A stretch of DNA of 64,000 nucleotides from Riptortus pedestris (GCA_019009955.1 CM032230.1:33820001-33884000), one strand, 5' to 3'; shown: positions 22,158-31,979, numbered from the stretch's first letter. Numbers and translations are program-made. The notes: generated by a model not told the origin, from the sequence alone.

Positions 22158-22258
22158 AACATAAATGACAGTGAAGCACTAACTCTCATCGAGAAAACCC
22201 AGAAGGCTCTCCTGACCTAGGAAAGAACAGCGCAACGAAAGATTTTCCGAGGTAATTA
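22158..22258 (+). pseudogene. LINE relic (post-reverse-transcriptase segment)
   Basis: Encodes SEALTLIEKTQKALLT, a stop where LINEs usually have W, then ERTAQRKIFRGN. This aligns by eye with the common LINE pattern S-E-x-W-T-L-x...L-L-x-W-E-R-x-x-L-R-K-I-(F/Y)-G. A single in-frame stop and missing flanks make it a pseudogene. Confidence 0.55.
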
Positions 22259-22589
22259 GAGGGTGGCCCAGCTAGCTACCCAGTAAAATATTGTGTACAA
22301 CTCCAGGCAGAGTTAGGATGAAGGGAAGGTCCAGGATGAAGGGTCCTCGCAAAGAACGCATGGAATGTTTTAAAATTGTGTCAGAGTTACATAAAAGACA
22401 TTATCACCTAATAGTTTATGCTTTTTGCAATGAATTTGTACAATTTATATACCGTACATTTTTCCTAAGTAAATTAGAAAAATATTTAACTAAACATGTT
22501 TTTAAATTGAAATTTGGATTATTTGCGGACTCTTGGTAATTACTGTCATTTGAAATACATTTATTGAAGTAATGAATTATAAATAGAAC

Positions 22590-22765
22590 CACTTAAATTC
22601 AACCAGGATTGAAGATTTCGATTCCCGCCAGGTCGTGAGGAAATTCCTTTGTGCTTAGCTCGGTAAATGAAATTCTCAGACCCACCCAGCTTGAAAAGGA
22701 TGGTAACCTAGAGATAACCCGTCCAAATTCCTGTAGCACAAATCAGACATTAATAAATAAATTCA
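22590..22765 (+). repeat. diverged tRNA-derived SINE
   Basis: B-box-like TTTCGATTCCCGCC, then GAAATTCC, AATGAAATTCTCAGACCCACCC, GATGGTAACCTAGAGATAACCCGTCC and ACATTAATAAATAAATTC. Matches the body of the 24336 copy with many differences. Confidence 0.6.
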
Positions 22766-23196
22766 CAATTTTGCTTTCAATTAACTTACAACTTTATGCA
22801 ATTTTTATTCCAAGCCAACGAAGGATCGAATATGTTTTTTAAGTTGGTTGTGGACATTTGTGAAATTTAATACTGCCTATTAATTAACACTCATTTGTAA
22901 GTTAATATGAGGAGTCGAAATAATTGGAGATCTTGGTCATTTCAAGGCACTTGCAATTGTAAATGCCCAAAAATGTTGGTTCTTTAAATAGTATTAAATG
23001 CTCCACTATTAAAACTCCAATGAAAATGTACTCATTTAAGAAATACCCTGTAATCATTACTGTGGTAATTTCAGAAAACAATTATTATTTTTCTTTCAAA
23101 AAAAAGAAGAAAATACTAAGCAGCAACTATTGGGTCCCCTCCCGAGGATGTAAAATACCTATCTGCAAGCTTCTTCACAAATTGAAGCAGTCAGAC

Positions 23197-23199
23197 GCT

Positions 23200-23243
<44 letters not shown>

Positions 23244-23275
23244 CACTCACACACACATATATATATATATATATA
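23197..23275. repeat. (AT)n / (CA)n microsatellite
   Basis: Two (AT)n blocks around CATACACTCACACACACA. Not inside a recognised HINE copy. Confidence 0.8.
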
Positions 23276-23457
23276 CATTGTATACTAAAATATTTTGGAA
23301 AATTATCAAAATAATGATCACAGAATTATCATCACTAAGCAGACATTTATAAAACTACTATAAATTTAATGCAGTTTACATATCATCATATAAAGAGCAC
23401 AAATTACTCAGGTGAACCATTCTGATTTTAATGGGCCTATGTACCTTAAACATTATA

Positions 23458-24013
23458 CAAAAAGTCCGTCACGCAGGCGCTGCGTAAACTAAGTAGATTT
23501 CCCACGTGAAGTTTTACAATAGAGAAATCTGCCTAATAACAACTGTAGTAGTAAGAAACCTATAAACCTAAAACATTATTTAGGGCGTAATAACCCAGTA
23601 GTTTCTAGCCCCAAAAAACAGTTAACCTAACCTCTAAACCTATTCACGAGGGACGAATAGTTATGGAAACGGCCGCCAGAGCTCTCGGCGGAAAGTCGGA
23701 ACATAGCCTACTGGTGACCACACGCAGAATACAAATGCAAATATCTCGGTTAATATTCAAAATAGAGAATAAATGTATATAACAATATTTATAGTAAATT
23801 TAATTTGCAATAAGATTAATTCTGTACAAGTTTTCGGTCCGACGTATAGTAATGGAGATATTTCGAATTTTCGAAAATCCTCCCTTCTAAACCCCCCACC
23901 CACTGGTCCGATTTCAGCCATTAACGAACTTGATCTTTCTTTTTACATAAAACGACTAAATATCAAGTTTGGTAAAGATCAAACAAAAATTACGACCGCT
24001 AGAGCGGTAACAG

Positions 24014-24065
<52 letters not shown>

Positions 24066-24191
24066 TTTTGAACGGACATCATTTTCGTCATCTCCTGGGT
24101 AGGATCGATGGTCATTTGAAGAAAAATATCGAAAATTCCGTCATGAGTACAACCTCAATAGCTGATTTCCCTTAAGGGAAATCTGCTAAAA
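23458..24191 (+). mobile_element. HINE-like element, complete copy
   Basis: From AAAGTCCGTCACGCAGGCGCTGCG to AGCTGATTTCCCTTAAGGGAAATCTGCTAAAA, with (AT)n at 24017-24062. The 3' hairpin GATTTCCCTTAAGGGAAATC is perfect here. No coding capacity; the ~109-codon frame across it is a shadow. Confidence 0.85.
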
Positions 24192-24335
24192 GAGGAATAG
24201 ATATTTTTATCCTGGAATTTTGGCTTTTAATTTCTGCTTCCAATCCTCTCATTTAATCCTCTTATAAAGTGGTTGAATGCTTTTTGAGAATACGTATATA
24301 GACTATCAATTTATATGACTATTAATTAATATTAG

Positions 24336-24559
24336 GGGCTCAGGTTAGCCATGCGAGTTAAAGCGTTGACCTTTATCTCAAATGGTAAACCTAGAGTGGC
24401 GAGTTCGATTCTTGCCTGGGCAAAGGAAATTATTTAGTGACGGAATTCATTAAATAACGTCCTAAAATCCCACCCTGGCTAGAAAAGGGTGGTAACCTGT
24501 AGATAACCCGTCCCGATTAGCCTAAGTTGCAAAAAGTGGGCGTTAATAAATAATAATAA
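24336..24559 (+). mobile_element. tRNA-derived SINE, complete, with target-site duplication
   Basis: Head GGGGCTCAGGTTAGCCATGCGAGTTAAAGCG (A-box side) and a perfect B-box GTTCGATTC at about 24402, an unrelated body (CCCACCCTGGCTAGAAAAGGG, ATAACCCGTCCCGATTAGCC) and an (AAT)n tail. It is flanked by the 12-bp direct repeat AATTAATATTAG at 24324-24335 and 24560-24571. Best copy of the family in the window. RNA polymerase III transcription and LINE-dependent mobility are inferred from the structure. Confidence 0.85.
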
Positions 24560-24571
24560 TAATTAATATTA

Positions 24572-24886
24572 GAATTAAACCCATTTTAAAACCAATGAAT
24601 ATCGTATAGTTAAGATTAGGCTTAGTGATTTGATATTTGTATAAATATGCTCCAAAAATAATAGCCCTACTGAATAAAAAAGGATGTCAGCTGATCCAGT
24701 AGACACTAGTTGGCTGGGAGTATACACGAACAGTGGTGTAGATAGGGGTAGGAACAGGGGTCTAAATCTGCCTTTTGATACTGGAGGGCTTGGCGATTTC
24801 TTTTCCATGCGTCAAATAATATTTTGGGTACATTTTTTATCGTAAATATTAGTCCAACAATATCATATATAATTTTATCATGTGTA
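24572..24886. other. no gene; possible low-copy repeat
   Basis: GTGGTGTAGATAGGGGTAGGAACAGGGG and the surrounding frame look like decayed repeat sequence. No supported coding feature. Confidence 0.3.

Positions 24887-24944
<58 letters not shown>
24887..24944. repeat. (AT)n microsatellite
   Basis: About 28 AT units, not associated with recognisable HINE termini. Confidence 0.85.
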
Positions 24945-24947
<3 letters not shown>

Positions 24948-25069
24948 CATTATATCTAAGCTAAAAGAAGACCTAAAACAGTATCAAAAATATTTAATAA
25001 TTCTTCAACTTTAATGTAGTGTTTGGTTCTAAGTTATTTATGTTTATTTTCATCCACTTTATGCTGCTT

Positions 25070-26015
25070 ATAATGGTTATTAACTGTACTAGTTGTTAAC
25101 TATTATTATTATTATTTATCAACGTCCATTTTTTGTAACTATGGCTAATTGGGACGGTTTAGCTACTGGGTTCCACCCATTTGAAGCCAGGGAGAGACCA
25201 AAGATTTTATTTTGTGAGTTCGTCACTAAATTAATTCCTTTTTGGAACTCGCCACCCAAGGTTTGCCATGTGATATAAAGGCCAACGCAACTCACATGCC
25301 CTGATTTGTCAATTTCTACTAATTGTCAATTACTTGGTATTATCTCTATTAGTTGTTAACTAGTTGCTATTATCTCTACCAGTTATCATTTTTACTCGTT
25401 TTTAAATAATTATTATTATCTCTATTAGTAGCAGTCATCTCAACTAGTTCTTATTATCTGTAGTACTAGTTTTCAACTAATTGCTATTATTTCTCCTTGT
25501 TGTCGATTATTGTTATTATCTTTAATAGCTGTCAGCAAATTACTATTATTTTTATTTGTTCTCAACTAGTTGCTATTATGTCTTCTAGTTTTTATTATAG
25601 GTACTAGTTTTCAACTAATTGGTATCATTTGTACTAGATGCCAATTTAGTTATTATTATTATCTCTACTAGTTGTTATTTTCTCTACTAATTTTAAACTA
25701 ATTGCTATTATTTGTACTAGTTGTCAACTAGATGCTATTAAATTTCTCTACTTGTTCATCATCATGTCATCTTCGTCTGTATTAGTTTTCAACTAATTGC
25801 TATTATTTGTACTAGTTCTCAAGTAGTTGCTATTAAATTATAATTGCCTAGTCTCAACTACTTGTTATCATCTATGCTAGGTGTCAACTAGTTTTACTTA
25901 TATCTGCCAGTTCTCAACTACTTCTTATTATCTGTGTTAACTCTCAACTACTTATTACTGTCTGTGCTAGCTCTCAGCTAGGCGTTATTATCTATGCTAG
26001 GTCTCAGCAGATTCT
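25070..26015. repeat. 30-bp minisatellite, degenerate, interrupted by a SINE
   Basis: Many diverged tandem units of about 30 bp, consensus near TAGTTCTCAACTACTTGTTATTATCTGTAC. The last four units (about 25915-26010) are exactly 30 bp in register; earlier ones vary. The core CAACTAGTTG is itself palindromic. A minus-strand SINE (25098-25300) sits inside the left end, and TACTAGTTGTTAACTATT lies to its left. No coding function seen. Confidence 0.8.
25098..25300 (-). mobile_element. tRNA-derived SINE inserted in the minisatellite
   Basis: Reverse-oriented: (ATT)n tail, AACGTCCATTTTTTG, GCTAATTGGGACGG, then GAACTCGCCACCCAAGG (decayed B-box region) and CCATGTGATATAAAGG...GCAACTCACATG. Minisatellite sequence on both sides shows it inserted after the array formed. 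Confidence 0.75.
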
Positions 26016-27001
26016 GAGCTATATTACTCTGCTCATTGGCATTACTTGTATTTGTCCCCATAATTATAAGGAAAAACTTAGATAACATCTATTTTAAAAT
26101 TAATGAATAGTAATTATTATAATCCACTTCCGGTGATTGGAATGCTACCACAAACTTTGCACTTTGCTACGACCCATTGAACTGAATTTTAACTTGCTCC
26201 AATTGTTACGAACTTATCGTTTTGCGTGTTTAGACTTCGTAATAAAAATGACTCATTTAGGTGTTATTTAGCCATATACTCTCATGAAAATCTAAAACTC
26301 ATTTTAATGTATGGTGAAAGATGGTATATTTTGCATATTTGGTGTAGAAGCGTCGGAAATAAAAATGACATTTAATTTTTCTTATATGAAAAATTGAATA
26401 GTATTTTAGCGGATAGGGAAAGAAGGTAATTTCCCATATTTGCTAGCATTTTGATGTCTTTGGACAAAACCTCATCCCCAGGGCGTTGCTGCGCGCCTCC
26501 TGACTGAACCAATACTTCCAATTTTCAACCTACATTTAAGAGATATACAAGTTTTCTCATTTTCTATTAGATATTAATGTGTCAAAAGAGAAATGACCTA
26601 TCGTCAGTCGTGTTAATACTGCTAATATGACAATAATTTATTTATATAATTGGTAGAGATACTATAAAAGAAACACAAATAACACAAGAGTTCTATTTTC
26701 TGAAGAATTTGATAATGCCACCCGACTTTCCCCTTGCTCGACTGTATATGGAAGTTTAGCAGATTCGAGATGCAGTGACCTAACGTAAATTCCTAAAAGG
26801 AGGCAATTGGATCAGAAGAACATCGCTAGAGAAATCAATTTGTTTTTACAGTAAACCATTATCACTTAAAGTCAATTCACTTTTCTTTTCTTTTCCATTA
26901 ATACACATCACTATTTAAAAGCCTATGAATAAACAAATGCATTTTCATTATGAAAACGTGAAAGAGAATGCCATTCTTTTCCTTTTTTTTATATATTACA
27001 G
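26016..27001. other. single-copy, presumably intron or upstream flank
   Basis: No supported exon. A small GC-rich patch (CCCCAGGGCGTTGCTGCGCGCC, about 26476-26500) stands out. The last 25 bases form a pyrimidine-rich splice acceptor for the exon at 27002. Confidence 0.35.
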
Positions 27002-27109
27002 TTGACTTTCACCTCCTTAACGAGTCCTCAACAGCTGAAATGTGGAGATCTAGACATCTCAAATTTCAGCAACTTAACCTGTCCGTATAGCAGCACTCTT
27101 GGACTGAAG
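27002..27109 (+). CDS. candidate internal exon, 36 codons, phase 0-0
   Basis: Preceded by 'cttttcctttttttt atatattacag' (strong pyrimidine tract and CAG-like acceptor, AG at 27000-27001) and followed by CTGAAG|GTGAGA (donor at 27110). Only one of three frames is open. It encodes TSPQQLKCGDLDISNFSN and a Cys/Tyr/Ser/Leu end (TCPYSSTLGLK), 36 residues in all. Both splice phases are 0. Composition is higher in GC than the flanks. I recognise no family. The next in-phase candidate is at 27957. A chance exon-like stretch cannot be excluded. Confidence 0.5.
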
Positions 27110-27449
27110 GTGAGAGATGGAAACGGAAATGGACTTTCGTTCATTTTAATATTTTAAATAATATAATAAAATACATAAATACATTTAATTAGTATAATAA
27201 AATAAATAGATATACTTAATTAATATATTAATAATACTATTTTATGATGGGATTCCATGGCTAATTCTTTCAACCTCCAATTATGAATTTCACTACTGCC
27301 TTCACATCACTGCAAATAGACTGTAAGTACTCCCCGAACTCAACAAATATCTCCAATACCCCCTTTCACATCAATCCAATAATTAGAGGTTCATTTTAGG
27401 TCAGTTACTATACTAAATGGTTTATATGATATTATCCTATAAGTTAGGG
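27110..27449. other. AT-rich, presumably intronic
   Basis: No gene or repeat recognised between the candidate exon and the promoter-like block. Confidence 0.35.
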
Positions 27450-27870
27450 ATTAAGCCATCAGCCGAGTGACGAGAGAGCCATTAGACGTGCTAGAGAGAG
27501 GGTGTGTGTGTGCTGAAGCCGGTGTCTCCGTTAGTATTCGGGCCAGGAACCCCCCAAGACGCTGCCTATCTGATAATCCAACCTCCCCCCCCCCCACACC
27601 AGTTCAAGATGGCGGACCCAGACAGTATATTGATCTCACTCCTTTCTCCCTCTCTCTCCCACTCCTCTCTCTGGCATCTCTCCTTCTCCTTCTCTCTCCG
27701 TCTCACCTCCTTTACCTTAGTCCCGTCTCAATCTCTCACCCCCTTCCTCCCCTCTGTTCTGCCCCTTTTTCCCTCTCCGGATCGCCCCCGCTATCTTTCT
27801 CTCTCTTTCTCCCTCTTTTCTAAATCTGTCTCCTCCAGAGATCCTCCTCTCTCTAATTAAGATAGAGAGA
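27450..27870 (+). promoter_or_regulatory. GC/CT-rich promoter-like block with a YY1/Pho-type site
   Basis: Begins AAGCCATCAGCCGAGTGACGAGAGAG, contains CAAGATGGCGG at 27605-27615 (a textbook YY1/Pleiohomeotic site, also a Kozak-like ATG context) and then 230 bp of CT-rich sequence. Two overlapping 118-codon frames are open because of the pyrimidine tract; one begins MADPDS at the ATG. A 5' UTR/promoter, a first exon or a Polycomb-type element are all possible. Its first 13 bases and GAGTGACG recur at 30692. Confidence 0.35.
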
Positions 27871-27956
27871 GGAAAATCATGGCCCTCGTCGGCTTTTCTT
27901 GTCTTCTTTAGGCTCTTTACCTACCTTCTTGATCATTCTCTATATTCTTAATTTAG

Positions 27957-28037
27957 CAAAAGAAAACCACGGAGACAACTGAGGATGTTGCCTTCGAATT
28001 TACTTCGAAAAGCTGGTCTTATTGGATAATGATTTAA
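27957..28037 (+). CDS. possible terminal exon after 27002-27109
   Basis: Acceptor 'tgatcattctctatattcttaatttag' (AG at 27955-27956). The phase-0 continuation encodes QKKTTETTEDVAFEFTSKSW and six more residues to TAA at 28035. This phase matches the phase-0 end of the exon at 27109, so the two could be joined. No poly(A) signal is obvious nearby. Weak, with no family recognised. Confidence 0.3.
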   Translation, partial: QKKTTETTEDVAFEFTSKSWSYWIMI

Positions 28038-28082
28038 AAGATAGTGCAGACTCTATTTAGGAATATTTAAAGCCTTGTATAA

Positions 28083-28660
28083 GCGAGTGGCCATCCAGCA
28101 GACATGATAATTGTTGTACTAACGAGACTTAGGATAGGACACTCATTCCTTGTAACAAGAACAGATAGACCTCTATGCAGAACATGCCATGAACCATTAA
28201 CAATTGAACACATACTGATTAACTGCAGGAGGGAGAGTTCTTCCCTGTAGCATCTCTTCAGAAAATTCCTACGGTCTGAAGGAGCCCGCATATTGACAAT
28301 ACACTAAGCGTTTAAAAATATATTGTGAGGAGCCAAAATTTAACTTCTATCTTTTTGATGTTGACTTAGTGAGAAACAATTTAATAAATTTTGAAATATT
28401 TTAAATTCTACACAACTCGCTTACCCGTAACTCGTCAATGTATGTATGTTTTTATTAATCAATATTTAATTTGTCTAATACTAGTCTAATATTTATTTGT
28501 GGTCCTTATTTCATGTATTTAATGTTTATTTATCGTGTTAATTTTTTTATTTGTTAGTACAGTTATTTTTGTTATTTTTCTATAATTTTGTTTATATTTT
28601 ACATTGTTAAATTTTGATCCTAGTTGCGCGTGCTCCTGTGTAATTAAATAAATATTTAGA
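28083..28660 (+). pseudogene. LINE 3' end: C-terminal zinc-binding fragment and UTR
   Basis: 28083-28250 encodes RLRIGHSFLVTRTDRPLC, then RTCHEPLTIEHILINCRRE and a stop. R-L-R-I-G-H-(S/T)...P-x-C-x-x-C-x-x-x-L-T-x-E-H-I-L-x-x-C is the canonical C-terminus of Jockey-like and related LINEs. The 3' flank ends GTTGCGCGTGCTCCTGTGTAATTAAATAAATA (about 28660), a plausible LINE 3' terminus. Strongly 5'-truncated. Confidence 0.75.
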
Positions 28661-28708
28661 AATAATATTTTGAATAAGTTTCAAACTCTTAGTTGCTTCT
28701 TTACTCAG

Positions 28709-28855
28709 ATGTCAGCTCCATCAGTCAACAAAAGACAAAGGAGGTTTAACCTCAAATTACGTGAAACCTTTCATGGCGAATACCTAAATATATGTTTCTC
28801 TGGTCTTGTCTGTAATTCTAGAGATGGACCTTCAATTACAAAGAACCTTACATAA
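28709..28855 (+). CDS. weak candidate exon
   Basis: 'agttgcttctttactcag' is a good acceptor before ATGTCAGCTCC. The frame encodes SAPSVNKRQRRFNLKLRE and continues for 49 codons to a stop. The 3' end runs towards an (AT)n. No donor fits well and no family is recognised. Confidence 0.2.
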   Translation: MSAPSVNKRQRRFNLKLRETFHGEYLNICFSGLVCNSRDGPSITKNLT

Positions 28856-28856
28856 C

Positions 28857-28860
<4 letters not shown>

Positions 28861-28915
<55 letters not shown>
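28861..28915. repeat. (AT)n(GT)n microsatellite
   Basis: About 17 AT units then 10 GT units. Not flanked by HINE termini. Confidence 0.85.
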
Positions 28916-29264
28916 ATAAAGTCATCAATAGCACAATTTTGTGGTCTCCCACAATATAAACTGCTCAAAACTGTAAATAACGCGTATTGGCTGTTTTGTG
29001 GTATGTATGGGACCTAGCATATTTTTTTTTTTATTATAAAATGGATAAAATATAAAAGATTTTTAGTCACTTTTTTCCGCCATGAAAGAAATTTAATTAA
29101 GGTCGGTTTAATTAAAATGAGAGGATGGCATAAATATGTCCCTATTCATTTTTGAGCAGTACATTTTTTACATTTCGTATATTTTTTATACGATTAGCGC
29201 TTTCAGCAATTTACATTGGCTATCTTCATAGCGTAGGACTTTCTAAGAGAACTCTGACGATGGG

Positions 29265-29326
29265 CAAAGGGGGAGGGAGAGTTCTTCCCAGTAGCATCTC
29301 TCCAGAAAATTCCTATGGTCTAGAAA
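29265..29326 (+). pseudogene. second fragment of the 28-kb LINE
   Basis: GAGGGAGAGTTCTTCC...GTAGCATCTCTCCAGAAAATTCCTA is nearly the same as 28228-28280, immediately after the zinc motif. It lies 1 kb downstream in the same direction, so it is either a partial duplication or an independent copy. Confidence 0.6.
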
Positions 29327-29518
29327 ATAATCTTATCAGTCTAATCAACAATTATAGACGAAATCTGGTTAAACTCTGGTTGATTAATGATCTACAATTG
29401 TTGTTCTACACTTTGTTGGTTCCATGTTTCAGTATAACCCCTCTACTACTCATCGGATTTTGGCTTAGAAAGAGACAATATATAATGAGATGGCAGTACA
29501 TGTGTTTCATTTCAGCAT

Positions 29519-29575
29519 GTGGGAATTCTGCTTTGTTTGCCCAGCTCCTGCCCAAGAAATTTTCCTTAAGGGAAT
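29519..29575 (-). mobile_element. HINE-like 5' end, decayed
   Basis: GTGGGAATTCTGCTTTGTTTGCCCAGCTCCTGCCCAAG resembles a reversed 5' terminus, followed by TTTTCCTTAAGGGAATTGTG, a reduced palindrome. Heavily altered. Confidence 0.4.
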
Positions 29576-29590
29576 TGTGTTAATAAAAAT

Positions 29591-30433
29591 GTACTATATA
29601 CTGCTAACACATCACCATAAACATTAAGTGAATAAATACAAACGGCACTCAAAAATATTTCCCCTGCCGGCGGGAAGCGTCTCAAATAAACAAACAGGTC
29701 TGCCAACGGCTCACCGGAACGTTAAACAATAACTGGAACATATCAGAATATAACATATTCATTTTGTTGAAAACTATATACTATACCTAGTACTGTAATT
29801 TATAATGAATCAGAGTAATTTTTATCTCAAACAATCAAATTTTAGTAGCGCTAGAATTTAAGACGGGGGGGGGGTCACAAGAACATATTATACAATATAC
29901 AATAACATATAAAACATAACTCGTGTAATAAAGGTCTCTAGAAAACAATACTTGGTATTTAAGCTTCGAATAATGTGGTTTATTATATAACAGAGTATTA
30001 TTTATGTAACACGAGTAAAAGTGGGGTTTACTGAAGGCTGAAAACTGAAAAATGCAAATATCTCGTTTAATATTCAAGATAGAGAATAAATGTTTATAAC
30101 AATATTTGTAGTAAATTTAATGCGCAATATGATTTATTCTGTACACTTTTTCGATCGGACTTATAGTAACGGAGATATTTTGAATTTTCAAAATACTCCC
30201 CCTCTAAACTTCTCCTCCCCATGGTCCGATTTCAGCTGTTAGCGAACTTGATCTTTCTTTTTACATAAAACGACTAAATATTGAGTTTGGCAACGATCAA
30301 ACAAAATTGCGGCTGCTAGAGCATGGTAATTAGCTATGTACTCATGACGAAATGTTTCTCAAAATCCCTATCGATCCTACATAGTAGAGTACGACCTCAA
30401 TAGCTCATTTCCATTAAGGGAATTCTGCTAAAA
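29591..30433 (+). mobile_element. HINE-like element, longer variant, 5' truncated
   Basis: Shares AAATACAAACGG, GGGAAGCGTCTCAAAT...AACAGGTCTG and TAATTTATAATGAATCAGAGTAA with the copy at 61922, then CTCGTTTAATATTCAAGATAG through to TCATTTCCATTAAGGGAATTCTGCTAAAA. It has no (AT)n at all. The expected position reads GAGCATGGTAATTAGC. Confidence 0.7.
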
Positions 30434-30439
30434 GACAAT

Positions 30440-30955
30440 TCATATAGGAATAACGGACTAAAAACTATACCGATGGTTGTCTACCCCACACGTTGATCCG
30501 GAAGGATATCCTGTAGACTTGTATGATGGTGATGGACTCCTCCTGATCGGATGTTGGAGGACTAACCTCTCGTCAGGATAAGTGGCTGTGTGGCCAACCT
30601 GTAGCAGGAAGACCCCACGCACACCCCACGGGGTTCCGGATAGCCTCCACTCGGGCACGTGCTTCCTAGGAGACCGCCCACGTATGAAAAAGCCATCAGC
30701 CGTTTGAGTGACGCCCGCTCTCTACCCCTCTCTCGTTGACGCTGCTTAAAAAAGCTTCATCAGTCAGGCTGAAAGGGCCTATTGTGGAAGGGATGGCCGG
30801 CCTCCTAGCTCCGACCTTGTTTCGCACACTCCCAGATACAAATAACCTTTTGTGCGTCACACTCTCTCGTCTCCGAATAAAACAGACGTCACTCATATCT
30901 CTCAATCAGCTTGACAAAAGTGAGCAAAGAATAGACAATAAAAAAAAATCCTAAA
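30440..30955. promoter_or_regulatory. GC-rich single-copy block: possible exon(s) or promoter
   Basis: About half GC. The minus strand has 'ggtcttcctgctacag' ending at 30600, followed by an open frame (GHTATYPDERLVLQHPIRRS...) to TAG near 30453, and another minus frame at 30696-30905. The + strand is also open (DPEGYPVDLYDGDGLLLIG). Four TGACG/CGTCA cores between 30713 and 30892 are CRE-like. AAGCCATCAGCCG at about 30692 repeats the start of the 27450 block. I cannot decide between exon and promoter. Confidence 0.3.
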
Positions 30956-31203
30956 AATAATGCGGTTGAGCTGAATGAACAATAAACAATGTTTACAATA
31001 CGGTTTTTGTTTTAACTCATATGCGACAAACATACAGATAAATACCTACATCGGCTCCTTAAGGTAATTAAGAAAGTCATTTAAATCTTCCTAAATATTA
31101 CAAATATTATTTTGCTTAAAAGCAATGAATATTAACGACGTCCTGAGCAAACCGAAACCACTATGAAAGGAAAGCGTTGATAACCAAACGGTATTGAATT
31201 GTA

Positions 31204-31657
31204 AAAATAAGGCTGTCACGCAGGAGCTGCATTAACTAAGAACGCCTCACATATGTGCATTTATCTCAAAACGTAAACGTTCAATGAGAACAATATTTGG
31301 TATTTAGGCTTCACTTAAAGTGTTTCATAATATAACAGCTTTTTGTTAATATGACATTAGTAGGAGTTTACTGAAGGCAGAAAACTGAAACATGCGAACA
31401 TCTCGGTTAATATTCAATTTATAGAAACCATTTATAGACCATCACATTTGCAATAGTGATTGATTCTATACAATTTTTCGATCCAACGCATAATACCGGA
31501 TATTAAGAATTTTCGAAACTCCCCCCTCTAAACCCTCCCCCCCTACCACTTGTTAGAGTTTAACCGTTAACGAATTAGATCTTCATTTTTGCATAGAACG
31601 TTTAAATACAGACTGTAGTATTGGTCAGACAATAATTGCGACCGCTTGAGCGACACA

Positions 31658-31717
<60 letters not shown>

Positions 31718-31834
31718 ATATATAGTAATCGTAATTTCCTAGGCGGGATCGATGGACAATTAAAGACGTTTTTTTTGAAAATCCCATCATGAGTACAATC
31801 TCAATAGCTGATTTCCCATAACAGAAATCAGGTA
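31204..31834 (+). mobile_element. HINE-like element, variant 5' body, complete
   Basis: GGCTGTCACGCAGGAGCTGCATTAACTAAG, the variant block TTTATCTCAAAACG...TATTTAGGCTTCAC, then GACCGCTTGAGCGACACAACACAC, (AC)n(AT)n at 31655-31724 and a decayed end, AGCTGATTTCCCATAACAGAAATCAGG. Confidence 0.75.
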
Positions 31835-31979
31835 ATATTGCAATATTAGCGGACGCCCAATTTCATTCTTTATGCAAAAATTTAAAATTTCAAACAAGAC
31901 AACTTTCGACAGTACTTGTCAGAGTATGTAATCAAAACTTACCACCACGTTACTGGCCATACAATAGTATACAACCAGG

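Noticed and set aside
23773..24102. 109-codon frame
   Set aside because: Lies wholly inside a HINE-like copy and its (AT)n. The homologous frames in other copies are broken, so there is no sign of coding.
24168..24190. Palindrome GATTTCCCTTAAGGGAAATC as a stand-alone transcription terminator or factor site
   Set aside because: It recurs only at the same end of the dispersed element, so it is better explained as that element's 3' hairpin.
24575..24808. 77-codon minus frame with a Pro/Leu-rich middle
   Set aside because: The middle (GGTGTAGATAGGGG on +) looks like common low-copy repeat sequence. No start or splice support.
25070..26015. CRISPR-like array
   Set aside because: Units are contiguous 30-bp repeats without unique spacers, and the sequence is eukaryotic. 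It is a minisatellite.
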